From positions 8,432,001 through 8,496,000 of the forward strand of contig JANTQA010000029.1 in NCBI GenBank assembly GCA_027625915.1: a stretch of 64,000 bases of DNA, in the 5' to 3' direction. This document shows, one piece after another, positions 35,018 to 47,435 of this stretch. The translations under genes were made by a program, and so were the position numbers. Source of the stretch: Anaeramoeba flamelloides. Its lineage: Eukaryota; Metamonada; Anaeramoebidae. Below the pieces are notes generated by a model. The model was given only the letters and a program-made list of their open reading frames with translations, did no database searches and was not told the origin of the DNA. The stretch's first letter is position 1. Every line of letters begins with the position of its first letter.

Positions 35018-38000
35018 TTAGTTTTGTCCTTCATTGGGTGCTTCAAAGAATTTAGGTGTTTCGTTATATTTTGGTTCAAATGCACCCAATCTTTTAAATG
35101 CCTCTCTTAAAAATGGCATCGAAACTGCCATTATAAAAGCAAAGGAGCAGTCGGATAAATCTACACCACCCAAAGTTCTATGGGAAAGCTTTGAAACGAG
35201 CTTGATTGGTTCAAATGGAAGCTTTGCTACAACGACGCCATTATATCTATTTGTGTTTTATTTTTAAAAAGTTTTTTTTTTTTGTTTTTTTGGACATTAA
35301 AAGAATCAAATGGTGAATTAATAACGAATCAAAAATAAAGAATCAAAAAAATAAATTTTACAATAAAATAAAAAAAAAAATTTTAATGTTTTAATAATTC
35401 TATTATTTAAAAGAAAATAAAGTTTTTTTCTTTCAAATTTATGAATTACAATTTTAATCAAACTCGAATAACAATATTAGAAATCGAATTACACTATGTT
35501 TTGGTAAATGGTCTTTAGGTTTTCAAGTATTGAAAAATAGTTTAGTTATTACTGCTTAAGGAAAATTATTTATTGAAAATAATTTTGATACGTTGTATTT
35601 TAGTGAATATTTTTTAAAATAAACTCTGTTTCAGTCAAAGGGGCCTAACATTTTTTTCAAATATCAATTATTTTATATAATTGACTTTTGAAGAAACAAT
35701 AAGAAATAAGCAGAATAATACACACCAAAGTATAGTTGATATATGTCTGAAAGAAAACTAATTAATTAATGGATTTTCTTAAAAATTGAAAAACTCAAAT
35801 TCAATAGGGCCCCATTGATAAAAACAACAATGTTCGTTTTGAACTTCTACTGGTATTTGAATAATAAATAGAGAAACAATTTTCACTTTATTTTTCATAA
35901 TTTTCTTTTAGAAATCAAATCCCCAGCGAATTGTGTTGGTATTTGTCGTCTCTATTTGAAAAAGGAAATGAAAATGAAGTGAAAATTTTTCACATTTATT
36001 AAACAAATATCAAGATCAAAGATCGAATTGAATTTCAATAGAAATCAATATGATTTCTCAAAAATCATTTACATGGTTTCAATAACCTTAGAATAACACA
36101 TTTTTATCAAGTAACTATTGATCTTGCAATAAAAAAATTTTTTGCAACTGAATTACATTTTAAAAAAAAATCGAAATAAAACAAAAATGTGCAAAAATGT
36201 TAAAAAATGATTTCAATTTTAAAAATTTCCAAAATATAGTTTGTCTTCTAATATCCTTTCAAGGCTTTTAAACACACGTATTTCACTCATCACAACTGGG
36301 TCACTTTGACGGGAAAATGGTTTATTTTTAAATAGTTTTCGTCAAGTAAAGTATTTGAGAAATGTTATTCCAAAATTTTTAACCCTTTTTTTTCTTTTAT
36401 GATTTTTTTTTTAATAATAAAAAATAAATTACAGTTGTATTTAAAAGAGATAAATCTATCCAAGATTCAATATTTTATTCTTATTTTAAAAACTTGATTA
36501 AAGAGTATTGTTTTTCCATTTTGAAATTGGGTTGTAATTATTGGGAAATGGTTTATATTTGTTAACAAACATCAATACAAAGAAAAGAAGATAAAAAATA
36601 AATAGTTTTTAAAACTTAATGACTACGTTTGCAATTGGAATTTAACGTTTAACTGTATTTTAATCAGGGACTCGATATTGATAATTATCACGAGTTTCTA
36701 TTTAGTGTGATCTAAGAAGGTAAAAAAAAATTCATCTTTTTACATTTTTGAAATTCCTTGCTTCAAAAAATGAAAAAGAGGTTAAAATAAAGAATATTAC
36801 TTCAAAGATTAAAGTAAAAAAAATGGATTCTTGAAATCAAAAAGGCAACTACAAAAGTTTCAACCCAAAGAAAAAGAAAAATATGATAAAAATTTCAAGA
36901 ATAAATTTTGGTTTTTCCAATTTACTGGAAGATAAATAATTTTAAAATCAAACTAATTTGTACAATAAATCTTTATTTTGAATGAAGAGGGTCTTAAATA
37001 AATATAATATTTTAACTTGAACCAAATCAGAATTAGAAGAATTAAATGAAAATTGAAATTTAAATTCATTTTGAGAATTCTTTCGAAATAGAAAGTAATT
37101 GGTTATCAAAAATTTTCCAAATAAAAGTTTTTCCATTTTATAATTTTAAAATAAAATCAAGCAAAGGATAAGTAATTGAAAAATGTTATAGACACGTTCA
37201 AGAAATAAAGGATTTTTATTTATTATTTTTTCAAGCTCAAATTTTTTAATTTTTTTGATTTCCGTTTTTTTGGTTGATATATGTAAATATATTAAATTAG
37301 GATAAATCCCACTCTCTCATAATTTTTAAAATATTAATGCATTTGGTTAAAGAAATGATTTGAATTATTCAATTTCAAATAAACTTTGGCGCTCAAAATT
37401 GGTAAAATGTACCTACACCCTTAAGCAGTTTGTGCAACACTTTTAAAAACTTTTATTTCTCCCTTTTTAAAATGGTTGTACCATTAATTTGGATCTTACT
37501 TCGTTATTGAACTTTGAGATAAAATTAGATTTTTTGAAATTGGAATCAAAGGGTTGAGGTTATTTAAAAAAAGTGTGACAAAAAAATTTTCATAGGAATC
37601 TATAAAACAGTTGATTAACTTCAGTAGAACTATTTTTAGAAATATTAATCAATTTTTTGTTCACACTTTTTTAAAAACTCAAGGATTTTTTTGAAGCAAC
37701 TTTCTGAAATGTTAAAAATTTGACTTGAAATAATAACTCTTTTTTTTAGGTTGAAGAAATTAATCATCTTTTTCAATCTTTTGGTAATTCAGAACCCAAA
37801 AGAATCAAACAGTTTGAAAACAGTTTAGTTGTTTTTGTTTTGGAGTTTCTTAAAACAAAACAGTTAAATTATTGTTTTTTAGTGTGGACAAAGACAAACA
37901 AGAAAAGAAAAAGAGATCAAAAAAAAAAAACAAACAAAAAAAGAAAAAGAAAAAGAAAAAACTAACGAAGATCTAAAAGCACCAAAAAGGGTTAACATAA

Positions 38001-38455
38001 GTACACCAGTAACAAGTGTAGTTTTTAATCTAGGCCAGATCATTTTTGTATTTAGATTCTTTAATTGCTCTTTAAGTTGCTCCATTTTTTTGTTATGTGG
38101 TTTTTCTTGACCAGGTACAATTCTTGTGTTTTTAAGCTTACGGACTATTAGAACAAGAAAAGAAAAGAAAAAAATAAAAATAAAAAAAAAAAAGCAAAAA
38201 ACAAAACACAAAGGTGTTCTTAAAACAAAAGTTTAATCAAAAGAGATGAAAGAATATGTATAATAAAGGTTTTTTAAATAGAATTCGAATTGTTTCATGA
38301 AACAACATACTTGCAAGACTTAAAGTTTCAACTCTTTCTTTATATGATTTATAACCCGAAGTTCGATATACAAAAATATAGGTGAAAAGTTGTGTTAAAA
38401 ATGCACTTGTCGCCGCAGAAACAAAGATTAAAAAAACATTCCAATATTCAAACAT
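35018..38455 (-). CDS. TMCO1: TMCO1, ER membrane protein of the EMC3/Oxa1 superfamily
   Basis: Three exons: 38455-38311, 38144-37967, 35246-35018, summing to 552 nt (183 residues; human about 188). Motifs match TMCO1 closely: FVYRTSGYKSYKERVE after helix 1, a Lys-rich coiled coil (about 58-82), GVLMLTLFGAF in helix 2, then GVVVAKLPFEPI, LSHRTLGG, DCSFAFI and a third helix. TMCO1 sits in the ER membrane, acts in the multipass translocon and has been described as a calcium leak pathway. Splice donors GTATGT and GTTAGT and the phases (1, then 2) make the join unambiguous. The plus-strand frame over exon 3 is an antisense shadow. Intron 1 is 166 bp; intron 2 is 2720 bp and contains MITE A5. The C-terminal tail (FEPKYNETPKFFEAPNEGQN) has no recognised motif. 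Confidence 0.95.
35620..36324 (+). repeat. MITE family A, full copy A5 with nested J3 (intronic)
   Basis: A 705-bp element from AAACTCTGTTTCAGTCAAAG to the inverted end TTTGACGGGAAAATGGTTTA. It is nearly identical to A4, implying recent spread. It lies in TMCO1 intron 2. J3 occupies about 35850-36011. Confidence 0.9.
35850..36011. repeat. Small palindromic MITE family J, copy J3 nested in A5
   Basis: At the same position within A5 as J2 within A4, so it was inherited from a common parent element. Left end CTGGTATTTGAATAATAAAT. Confidence 0.8.
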
Positions 38456-41400
38456 GCTTTAAAGTTGATTGGTGAGGATTATAAAAAAAATGAAAATTGA
38501 AAAAAATGATATCTAATTGAAGAAAGCACCATTCCGATTTTTGATGTAATTTACTCTGTTTGGTAACATGGGGATTTTTTTATGAAGAAAGAAATGTTTG
38601 AAAGTGTTTCTATTTTTGCATGTGCTGATCGGTAAAAGGATATTTTGGATTTTAAGTCAAACAATAATATTCCTTCTTCTTTATTTTTCAGAAATATTAA
38701 AGTAATTAATACACAAAAAAAGTATGGAACATTGAAAAAAATAATTCCGAATAAGATTGTTACGTGTGAATATTAGGAAAATTGTTGTATAATTTCTTTT
38801 ATTTTAAATCAAATTCCTTTTTTTAGGAATCAAACTTTAAAAAATATAATTAGTCCAGTTAGTAGAATGATGATTAATGAAATTACAATTGTTAAAAACA
38901 CTATTCTATCAATCCAAAAACAAGAATAAAAATTTTCAATTTCCAAACTAGATTAAACCTCTAGAAAATCCAAATTTGTTTTTCAAATAAAGATGATCTA
39001 CTTATGCTATCAAAATACTCAATGAATAATGTATAGAAACCCCACTTTAATTAACTTTAAGTAGGTTTATTACTTCGTCCATCAAAAATTTATATATTTA
39101 TAAAAAGGATTTGATTTTAAATTTTTACAATTATTCAACAATTTTCCTCATATTTACACTTAACAATCTTATTCGGAATTATTTTTTTCAATGCTCTGTA
39201 TTGTTTTTGAATAATAATGTTTCTTATATTTCTAATAATTAAAAAGGAAAGGAATAAATAAGGAGTTGAGTATATAGTTATTGTTGTTTCATTTTTATCG
39301 AGATTAAAGACTCTATAATTGTTTTGTTATCAGTAAGTTGAAATATAATATATTAGTCAATAAAAAAGATTGAATAAGTAACAAATTAAAGGAAAGACAA
39401 AGTTTTACACATTTTAAGGTTTTTTTGAGGATTTTGGAAAATTAATTCAAGAAATTTATTGATCTTAAAAGTTTTTGAAATTCTTGAACAAAACAAGACT
39501 ATAATTCAAATTTATTTTTTTGACCCTAATTTCAAAATTTTCTACTTAATCTGAATATATATTGATATCAATTCTAAAAAAGAAGTTGAAGACAATATAA
39601 GTGAACTAGAGATTTTGAATTTTTGGAACTTTTCAGGATAAATTTCAAATACGAACTAGGTAAATTGTTTTTTTCTAAATTATTGTTTTTTTAAAAAATC
39701 CCAAACTTTTAAATTTTAAAAAGTTAAATTTTGCAAAAAATTATTTACAGATAAAATTTCACATTGTATACCTAAAAGTAAATTTCGCTAGCCATAATAA
39801 TACGTAAAAACCAAATTTTATTATTATTCTTTTTATATTTTTATCTATTTTGAATTTTTTTTTTCAAACATTACTTTTGATTGTTAAAAAAGTTTTTAAT
39901 TTGAAAAAATAAATATCAAAATTTAAATTTTGGTTAAATAAATACTCAAAATATTAAAAGTTTTGGTGAAATTTTGATTTGAAAAAAATAATGGTGATTT
40001 TAGCAACTAAATCGTAGGTTAAGAAAGATATTGTCAAATCCTCTATTCCTTAAAATATTTTTACCAAAAAGTTAAAACAAAAAAAAAATATTTTATTAAA
40101 AAGATAAAAACAATTTTAAAAAGAAATATTGAATATTTCGGAACTAAAATAATACGATTTTATAATTTCATATTTTAAATATATCTAACTTTGACAAAAA
40201 AAAATACAATTGTTTCCTTCTGATTTGTCGGTAATCTCAAAAAAAAAAATAAATTATAATCTATCAGGTTTTTTTTTCCAAATGGATTACTATCTGAGAA
40301 AAAATATTTTATTTTCATTTCTTCTTGGGTAGAATTAAACCTTTAAAATTTCAACAAAAATCTCTTCAACTTTTTCGATTATTTTTGATCAATTGAAAAT
40401 TCAACTGCAAATACATAAAATGTGTAAAAAGGTTGTTTGGTGAAATCCTTTTGAATATAATAAGTTTATTTTTTTTGAAAATTGATTTTAATTGTCTTAG
40501 ATTAAAAGTCCCTGTGCTCAATGATCCTCTCTTTTTTAGATAGTCCAATAGTAAAAAGATAAAAGATGAAAAAAAAAAAATAAAAAATAATTTGAATAAA
40601 GTAAAAATATATCATCAATTCTAAATTTAAGAACTTGAAAATAAGAAAAATGATTCAGATTTAAATTTTTTTTTTATTAAATGTTGATATATTGACTCTA
40701 ACTCCTAAAGAATAACTCTCAAAGATAAAAAAAGAAATGAAAATTACTTGATCAAATTATTCAAAAATTAAATTGATTTAATTAAAAATAAAATAATTCT
40801 TTTTTTTTTTGATCAAGTTTTCATTTTTAATGGATTTTGTTTCATATCAAAAGTATTTTTTTTAATAATTTTATATATAAATAAACTCAAAAAAAAAAAA
40901 GTGATTTTCCTACTTTAATTAAACTTTAATTTCAGGAATTTATTACTAATTTTGTTATTATAAATGAGACTATTCTCATTAAGTTAAAAAAAAGGATAAA
41001 TTAGAGATAATCAACTTTATAAATGATAATTTTATGAAATATTTTAAAATTAATTTTTTGAACAATATTTTGTTAATCTTTGAATGTTTTTTATTTTTTT
41101 GAATAATCTTAAGGAATTTACTAGAAACTATTTTTAAAAAATTTCTAAACATCTTTAGAAACTTTATCATGAATTAAACACATAATTGGTCTCGTTATAC
41201 CTCTATTTCTAGGTTTTTTTTGATAAAATAATCAATTATTATTAGCAAATTTATCTCTTCCATACAAACGTGATGGCATCATTATTTTCTTCTAAAAATC
41301 GATTGTTTTACGATAAAAAAATTAGAAATAATAATTTCGTATTAACACTTGTATTGACAAATCATCACACTTAAGTTATATTTATCTCGTTTTTTTTTTA

Positions 41401-42836
41401 TTCGTTTTCGGTTTTAATTATAATCTTTAAAGCATATATAATTTGGGTTCGAATGTTATATATATATATATATATTATTATTATTGCTTTAAAAGTTGAG
41501 TTGGTAAAAATTTTAATAATTTCATCAATTGTTTTTTAAATATAAATCAATTTAATATGTAAACAAGTGACTAAATTTCGTTAATTCTAATAAATATAAG
41601 ATATGATTTTTGACAAATAAACAAGGAATTATGGGTACCAAAAGTCAAGAATAATTTGAATTTCTATTTAGAGCTAAATATTCAAAACCCTTTGTAGAAA
41701 AAAAAAAGTGAAAAAATAAAAAATTAAAGTCAATTATATTTTTAAGAAACAAACTTTCGACGGAATTTAAGGCACAATAAAACTCTCAAATTAAAGACAC
41801 AAAATTCAAAATTCTAGTAAAATAATTTGAGTAAAAAACAAGTCCAAATTTTGTACCTTAATTTGGTATTTTTTTGTGCTTTAAATTTCGTTAAAGTGGT
41901 GTCTTTAAAAGTGGAACTGAGTGTATTAAATAACTCAATTTTTATTAGTAACAACATTCAGGGATAAAAATACAGAAATTTTTAAGTGAGATTCATTTTT
42001 ATTATTTAAAAATTTTATAAAATTGTCTTCAGTTGATTAAGAAAATCAAAAATAAAAATTTTTTGATTTGAAAAATTATGCTTTTAATTTGATAATGTTT
42101 ATATGACCAAAAAGTATTTATATTTAGAAATGATATCTTAAAACAAATATAGAAAAGAAAAGACCCTTTTAAACTCCTTTATACTAGGTTTTTCTTGGTT
42201 CTTTGAAACAGTTAAATAAATCTTTAATTGATTTAACGATATTTTTATGTGAAAAAATTCTTTGTTTTTTCCGAAACTTTTCGTTTTCCTTTGGAAATTT
42301 TCATTTAGAATTGAAAATTATATTCGTTTTCATAATTTTTATTTATTCACAAACCAACCAAAATTCTTCAAGTTAAATCAAAATATCTAAAATATCGAGA
42401 GAAAACATAAAAAAAAATCATCAAAGATAAAAAAAAAATGTAGTTTGGAGAATTTTTTAGCCAAATTTTCTATCTGTGATGGATCTATTCTCAAACGAAA
42501 GTGACAGGTAAAGATTTTTCGTCAAAGTCGTCATAGGTACATAGTTATTAAACAAAATACAAATAAAAAAAAATAAAAAAAAACTAAAAATAAAAAGAAT
42601 GGTAATAATTTTACAATTTATTTATTCAAGAAATAATTATTATAAAAAAAATATTGTTATTTTATTAATAAACATATTTTTCAACATTCCAATTATTTAA
42701 TAAACAAATCTACAAAAAATGATCTAATACAATGGTTTTAGTATTATTTCTATTCTCGATTTTTCCTTTTTGTGAATTAAAATTATATTTATTTTTTGAT
42801 CACAATAGGATAGATGGTACAGGATTAAGGCGCTGT
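38456..42836. other. Intergenic region between TMCO1 and the Wee1-like gene
   Basis: AT-rich DNA. Only the decayed palindrome C2 (41725-41925) and short (TA)n runs (about 41456-41474) are recognised. No gene, RNA or further family member is seen between 38700 and 41700. Confidence 0.55.
41725..41925. repeat. Foldback MITE family C, copy C2 (decayed)
   Basis: Both arms are recognisable (AACTTTCGACGGAATTTAAG on the left, TTAAATTTCGTTAAAG on the right) with many mismatches. The right end GAACTGAGTGTA keeps the family terminus. Confidence 0.75.
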
Positions 42837-43155
42837 TTATTTTTTCAATAGGCCTGTTGAATTGAGGTAATTTTTTTTGATAATTTTTAAATTATGATTG
42901 TTTTGTGTTTGTGGATTTGTCTTTAATTTTTTCATTTTTTTTTTTTTGATTCTAAGATTTGGTTTGATGTTGTTTTCTCTTTCGTTATTGATGAATGTTA
43001 ATGATTCTAATGTTTCAATGTTCTTTGAATTAAATAATCTTTTTCGTGGGTTATTAAATAATATTTTTTGTGTTTTTTTTTTTTTTTTAATTTTTTTTGA
43101 TTTTTTATTTTTTTTTAATGAAAATTTTTCTTGTTTTTCTTTTTTGAGTCGCAGA
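42837..43155 (-). other. Out-of-frame open stretch following the Wee1-like kinase
   Basis: Directly after the kinase frame stops, another minus-strand frame stays open to 42837 (about 107 codons beyond the A tract). Its composition resembles the kinase tail: Lys-rich, with blocks such as NNPRKRLFNSKNIETLESL and INNERENNIKPNLRIKK. The two frames are joined by a 23-nt homopolymer (43167-43189 on the plus strand as T). A one- or two-base length difference there, real or a sequencing error, would extend the kinase by this stretch. Confidence 0.45.
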
Positions 43156-46100
43156 CTATGGTCTTGTTTTTTTTTTTTTTTTTTTTTCTCCAAAGTCTTT
43201 CAATAGGTTTTTAATATTTTTTGTTTTTTTGGTATCCTTATTCATATTTTCAAGTGAGTTAAAGCTGTCAAATAAATTTTTTGAGAAGTTATAACAATGC
43301 TTTTTTTTCTTTCGTTTTTTTTTTTTCAGAGTATTTTGAGCCATTGGTGAAAAATTGAAATTGTTTGGCTGTGGAAAAGAATGGGAATTAAATAAATGAA
43401 ATAAATTATTTTTTTGGGGTGAATTTAATTTTGAATTAGTTATTTGATTTGGTTCTTTGTTTGATGCTTGGTTGTGCTTTTTTAATGTGGAATTGTTTTT
43501 TAAGATTTTTTTCGCAAGTTCAATTCTTTTTGGAAGAAGTTCTTTGATAATCTTGTTTTGTAATAAATCAGATAGGGTAACCCTTGAATTTGGATCTGAT
43601 AGCATCATACTATTTATTAAATACTTTAAATCTTCTGATCGTTCGCATCGATAAATCAAATTTGTGTCGTGGCTGACATTATGTAAGGTGTTATAATATT
43701 CTCCCTCGGTTGGAAGATCAAGATCCCCTGCTGCAAGCTGATAGATGGTGGCACCGATACTATAGATATCGAAATCCGTTTTGGCGAGTTTTGAACCCTT
43801 AAAAATCTCTGGTGCAAGAAATCTACTATCACCCTCGATTGTATATTCTTGATTGAGTTTTGCCATGCACCCAAAGTCACACAAGATATGAAATCCTTTT
43901 GTGCGTAAAATGTTTTCTGGTTTAATGTCCATATGAATTAATCTGTTCAAGTGCAATAAATCAACAGCCTATTATTTGGTTAATTATCAAAAAAATAAAA
44001 ATATAAAAGAATGTTCACATAAGTTTTATTCATTGTTGAATTTTTTATAAAATAATAATTCTGTAAGAAAGATTTAAAATTGAATGACTAAGATCATGTT
44101 GAAATTAATTTATTCAAAACTCAATCAATTTAGAAAAGGAATTGTCTTCAAATTATTTTGATGAAATCACTATTTTTTTTTGTTTCTTTTTAAAAGAATT
44201 TCTTTTACAGTTAGTAAGTTTTTGTAAAAAGGTGTATGATAAAAGAAGTTTTGAATAAAGTTCCTAAAATAAATCAATTCAAGTTTGTTGACTGGTTTAT
44301 AGATACTTTTTGAAATCTTTTTTGGCAGACTTTTTGGAAATAACTGTATCTAATTTAAATTTAATAAAAAATAATACAGTGGTGTAAATAACCCGTGTTT
44401 TTTATTTTCACCCATTACTAAAATTTAACCCATTACTAAAATTTATCTCATGCAAAAAATATTGGCTCACTCTAGAAATAAAAGAACCAAATCAATGGAA
44501 TGACAAAAATATATAAACAAGAAATAGGGTTCTTTCAATTAATTTTAAAAAAGAATTATGAAGATATTGAAAGATCAAAATGTAATTTTTTGATAAAAAA
44601 ATGAGAAAAATTTCATTTTTTGAATTATTATAAAAAAATCATTTTAATCTCAGAAATTTTGTAAATATGACTAAATTTTTGAAACAAAAACATTTAATAT
44701 TATTGAGCCATTTCGATTAATCAAAGATCTAACCTCTAAAGTTAATTTAAATCCGAACCAATTATACATAGGTGTCTTCCTATCTTCAAAAGCCCAAGTC
44801 TGAAAAAAAAAAAAGAGTTAAATTTTAGTAATGGGTTAAAGGTTGTCAACATTGGTTAATTACACCACTGTAGTAAGAAAAATGAATAGATTGTCAATTT
44901 TAGTGTAAAAAGGGTTGTTTAAGGGGTTGTATTCTAATATATATTCACCCATATTTAAATTATGTTGTAATTGAAATGAAATCATATTAGTGCTCTCATT
45001 ATAAATTTGACATTATTATAAACCAAAAGATGATAACCTTAACAGAATTAAAAATCAAAGGAGAGCTTTTCTTTAAATTATGAGAAAAGATAGTTTTATT
45101 TTTTTTTAAACAAAAACTAAAAGAAAAGCAAGAAATTATCCCTATAGTTGAAAAAGAAAAAAGAAAAAAAAAACAAAATCAGGTTTAAGGAGGCTTATAA
45201 TAAGCAATTGGTAAAAAACCAAAATTAAAAAAAAAATGCTATGTTTAATGAAGAACACGTAAAATCTCGACCACGATACTTTTGATTAATTTAGTTTTGT
45301 TTGATAGTTTGATCATAAATGTTCATTTGGGGGGGTAGGTTAGGTGTCATTTCTTTTTTATTTTTGATCTTATTTGCTTTAATCTTTGGTATTTTTTGCT
45401 TTTACTTTTTCTTTTTTTATTTTCAAGTTACTCTTACTGTCGTGTTTGAGTATCTCAGTATTAACAACCAAACACTTGATCTTTTTCCTTTGTAACTTTT
45501 CTTTCCAGTATCAAGAAATTTAGCTCTGAAAAAATGGAAAAAAACTCTTTTTTAAACTAAAAAAAAATAGAAAAAAAAGAAATTTCAAGTTTCTGTGATT
45601 TCTTTGATTGCTTTTCTTTTGAAAAAATTTAATTTTTGTCTTTGTTTTTACAATAAAAATAGCTCTCAAATGGTATAACAGAAAATGAAATTTTTATCTT
45701 ATGATTGAAATTGAAATTGAATTTTCTATTTCATAAAAAACAATTTGGTTATAGAAAATTCATTAATCTGCATGAATTATATTTTTATGGTAAAGCTGTA
45801 GTGGCTGTATAAAATCTAGATAGATTGATCAGTACAAGATAATCAAAGAATCTTTTTTCGTATTTCAAGGGCGATAAAACTTGAAATTGTTGATGATCTT
45901 TAATAAATTTAGTTTTTTTTGAAATCGCTCCTCTTCTGTTTACTATTAATTGTAAAATAAAAAAATCAAAATTTTCATTGGGCTTTCCAAAAAAACACAC
46001 CTCCAAAGAATTATAACAAATCACCGAAAGTTCCCAATTCTAAAAAAAGGAGAAAATTAAGAATTTAAACCGATTAAAGGGCTTAAGTATTTTTAATTTT

Positions 46101-47435
46101 TTGGTTTTTAAAACCTTTTTTAAACGAAAGCTGATTGAAAATTTTGTTCCATTTATTTTGAAACAAATAGTAACCTTGATTTTTTGTTTTTATTCCCTTC
46201 TTCCTTCAAAAAATAAATTAAAAAACCAAAAAAGTTGTAATCAAATTTGTGAAAAGTTAAATTTTAAAAAAGTTTTTTTTGCAAAAAGAGAATTAAATAG
46301 TTAAAAAAAAACGTTACATATTAAAAAAAATAAATTGCAAAAAAATTATTTGGATTGATTTGAACACTTTCAAGGGCTTTTTAAACTTTTGGGAAAATTT
46401 TGAAAAAAAAAAAATTTGTAAAACACAACACAAAAAGTTCTCAGTTAAATTTTTGGTGTGTGTAATTGTTTCCTCAAAAAGTGACAAATTGGCAAAAAAG
46501 ATAAAAAAAAAAGAAATAACGCCAAATCTTTGATAACATGAATTCCGTGAAAGAAGGTAACTTGGTTTTGTGTTAATCAAAAAAATTGGTACTATTAACG
46601 AATTTATAAATTTTTTTTTACAATTTTTGTGTTAAAAAATTTGCAATTTGTTTCCAAAAACCAACAAAGTCTTGAACTTTGAAACCAGAACACCAAAAAT
46701 TCAAAATTCAAAAAGAAAGTAAAAAAACAAACCAAAATGAAAAAAGAAAAAAAAAAAAAAAAAATTAAAAAAAGTTACAATTAACAGATCACAAAGTATT
46801 TCATAAATTTGAAAAGTTTGTATTTTTTGGTTCTTTCTAATTGAAGAAACAACGAATTCGTCTAAATTACCGCCCTCACAAAAGTTTGAACCAAGGTAAA
46901 AGGAACACTTCTCTTCATAAACAAACTGTGTTTTTAACAAGAACTGCTTTTGGATGGAACCAAAATTTTGTGCCATTTCCGAGTTTTTGAACAGATCAAG
47001 ATGGATTTGTAGGGAACTTAATAAGTTATTTCGGGATCGTAGTTTGTTGTGGACAGGGAAAACTTTGAGGGAAAGGTTGTATTGGGGGACGAGATAGACC
47101 TTCGCAAAGGATCCTGTACCAATTGTTCGTAACGTATTAATGTTCATCGATTTGATATCGTTGACAATTGCTTGTGTTTTCTCAGGATCTTCACCATAAT
47201 AAAGAACACTGCTTTGGTGGTAGTGTGATCTTGTGGTTTGGCGGTAGGGTGTTGGTGGCATTTTGTGCCTTCTTTTGGAAATTTTTTTCGGGACAGACGA
47301 GTCAAACAATTTCTTGGGTGGTTTGATCGGAGTAAAAAACATCTCACAAAAATAAAAAATAACTTTATCTGAATGGAAAATAGTAGATTGGAAAAATATT
47401 CCAGATTTGAGCTGTTTGGGCGTTTTGGTGCTCAT
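43156..47435 (-). CDS. Wee1/Myt1-like protein kinase
   Basis: Two exons: 47435-46779 and 43968-43156 (489 residues if the first ATG is used; 458 from the ATG at 47342, which begins MFFTPIKPPKKL and may be the better start). Features: Gly loop GTGSFAKV (106-113), Lys124, HMDIKPEN (Asp233), CDFG (249-252), GDSRFLAPEIF, and DIYSIGATIYQL. HMDIKP-N and GDSRFLA-E are Wee1-family signatures (Wee1 and Myt1 inhibit CDK1 before mitosis). The N-terminus has basic, Thr-Pro-containing stretches (PPTPYR), possible CDK sites. The tail is Asn/Lys-rich and low in complexity, ending beside a poly-Lys tract. The intron (2810 bp) carries MITE L1 and repeat K2. The donor GTAACT was picked over a nearby GTTAAT because it restores the family spacing to HMD. 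Wee1 versus Myt1 is undecided. Confidence 0.8.
44375..44872. repeat. Tc1/mariner-type MITE family L (single copy, intronic)
   Basis: A 498-bp element starting TACAGTGGTGTAAATAACC and ending GGTTAATTACACCACTGTA. Sub-terminal arms with ACCCATTACTAAAATTTAA and its complement also pair. TA plus CAGTGGTG at each edge is the classical Tc1/mariner arrangement. No transposase frame is seen. Confidence 0.85.
45935..46175 (+). repeat. Dispersed repeat family K, copy K2 (intronic)
   Basis: Matches K1 (17545-17790) in order over about 240 bp, including TTAATTGTAAAATAAAAA near the start and ATTTATTTTGAAACAAAT near the end. It lies in the Wee1-like intron. Confidence 0.6.

Noticed and set aside
35034-35267. 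Plus-strand frame with protein-like composition (ASKNLGVSLYFGSNA)
   Set aside because: It is the antisense of TMCO1 exon 3, whose minus-strand translation matches TMCO1 motifs exactly.
41440-41465. tRNA-like T-loop GGGTTCGAAT
   Set aside because: No flanking T-stem, anticodon arm or acceptor stem could be formed; the surroundings are AT/TA repeats.
43457-43880. Frames on both strands within the kinase exon
   Set aside because: Shadows of the Wee1-like kinase exon.
45785-46580. Minus-strand frames within the Wee1-like intron
   Set aside because: They overlap repeat K2 or are AT-coded; the kinase domain is complete without them.
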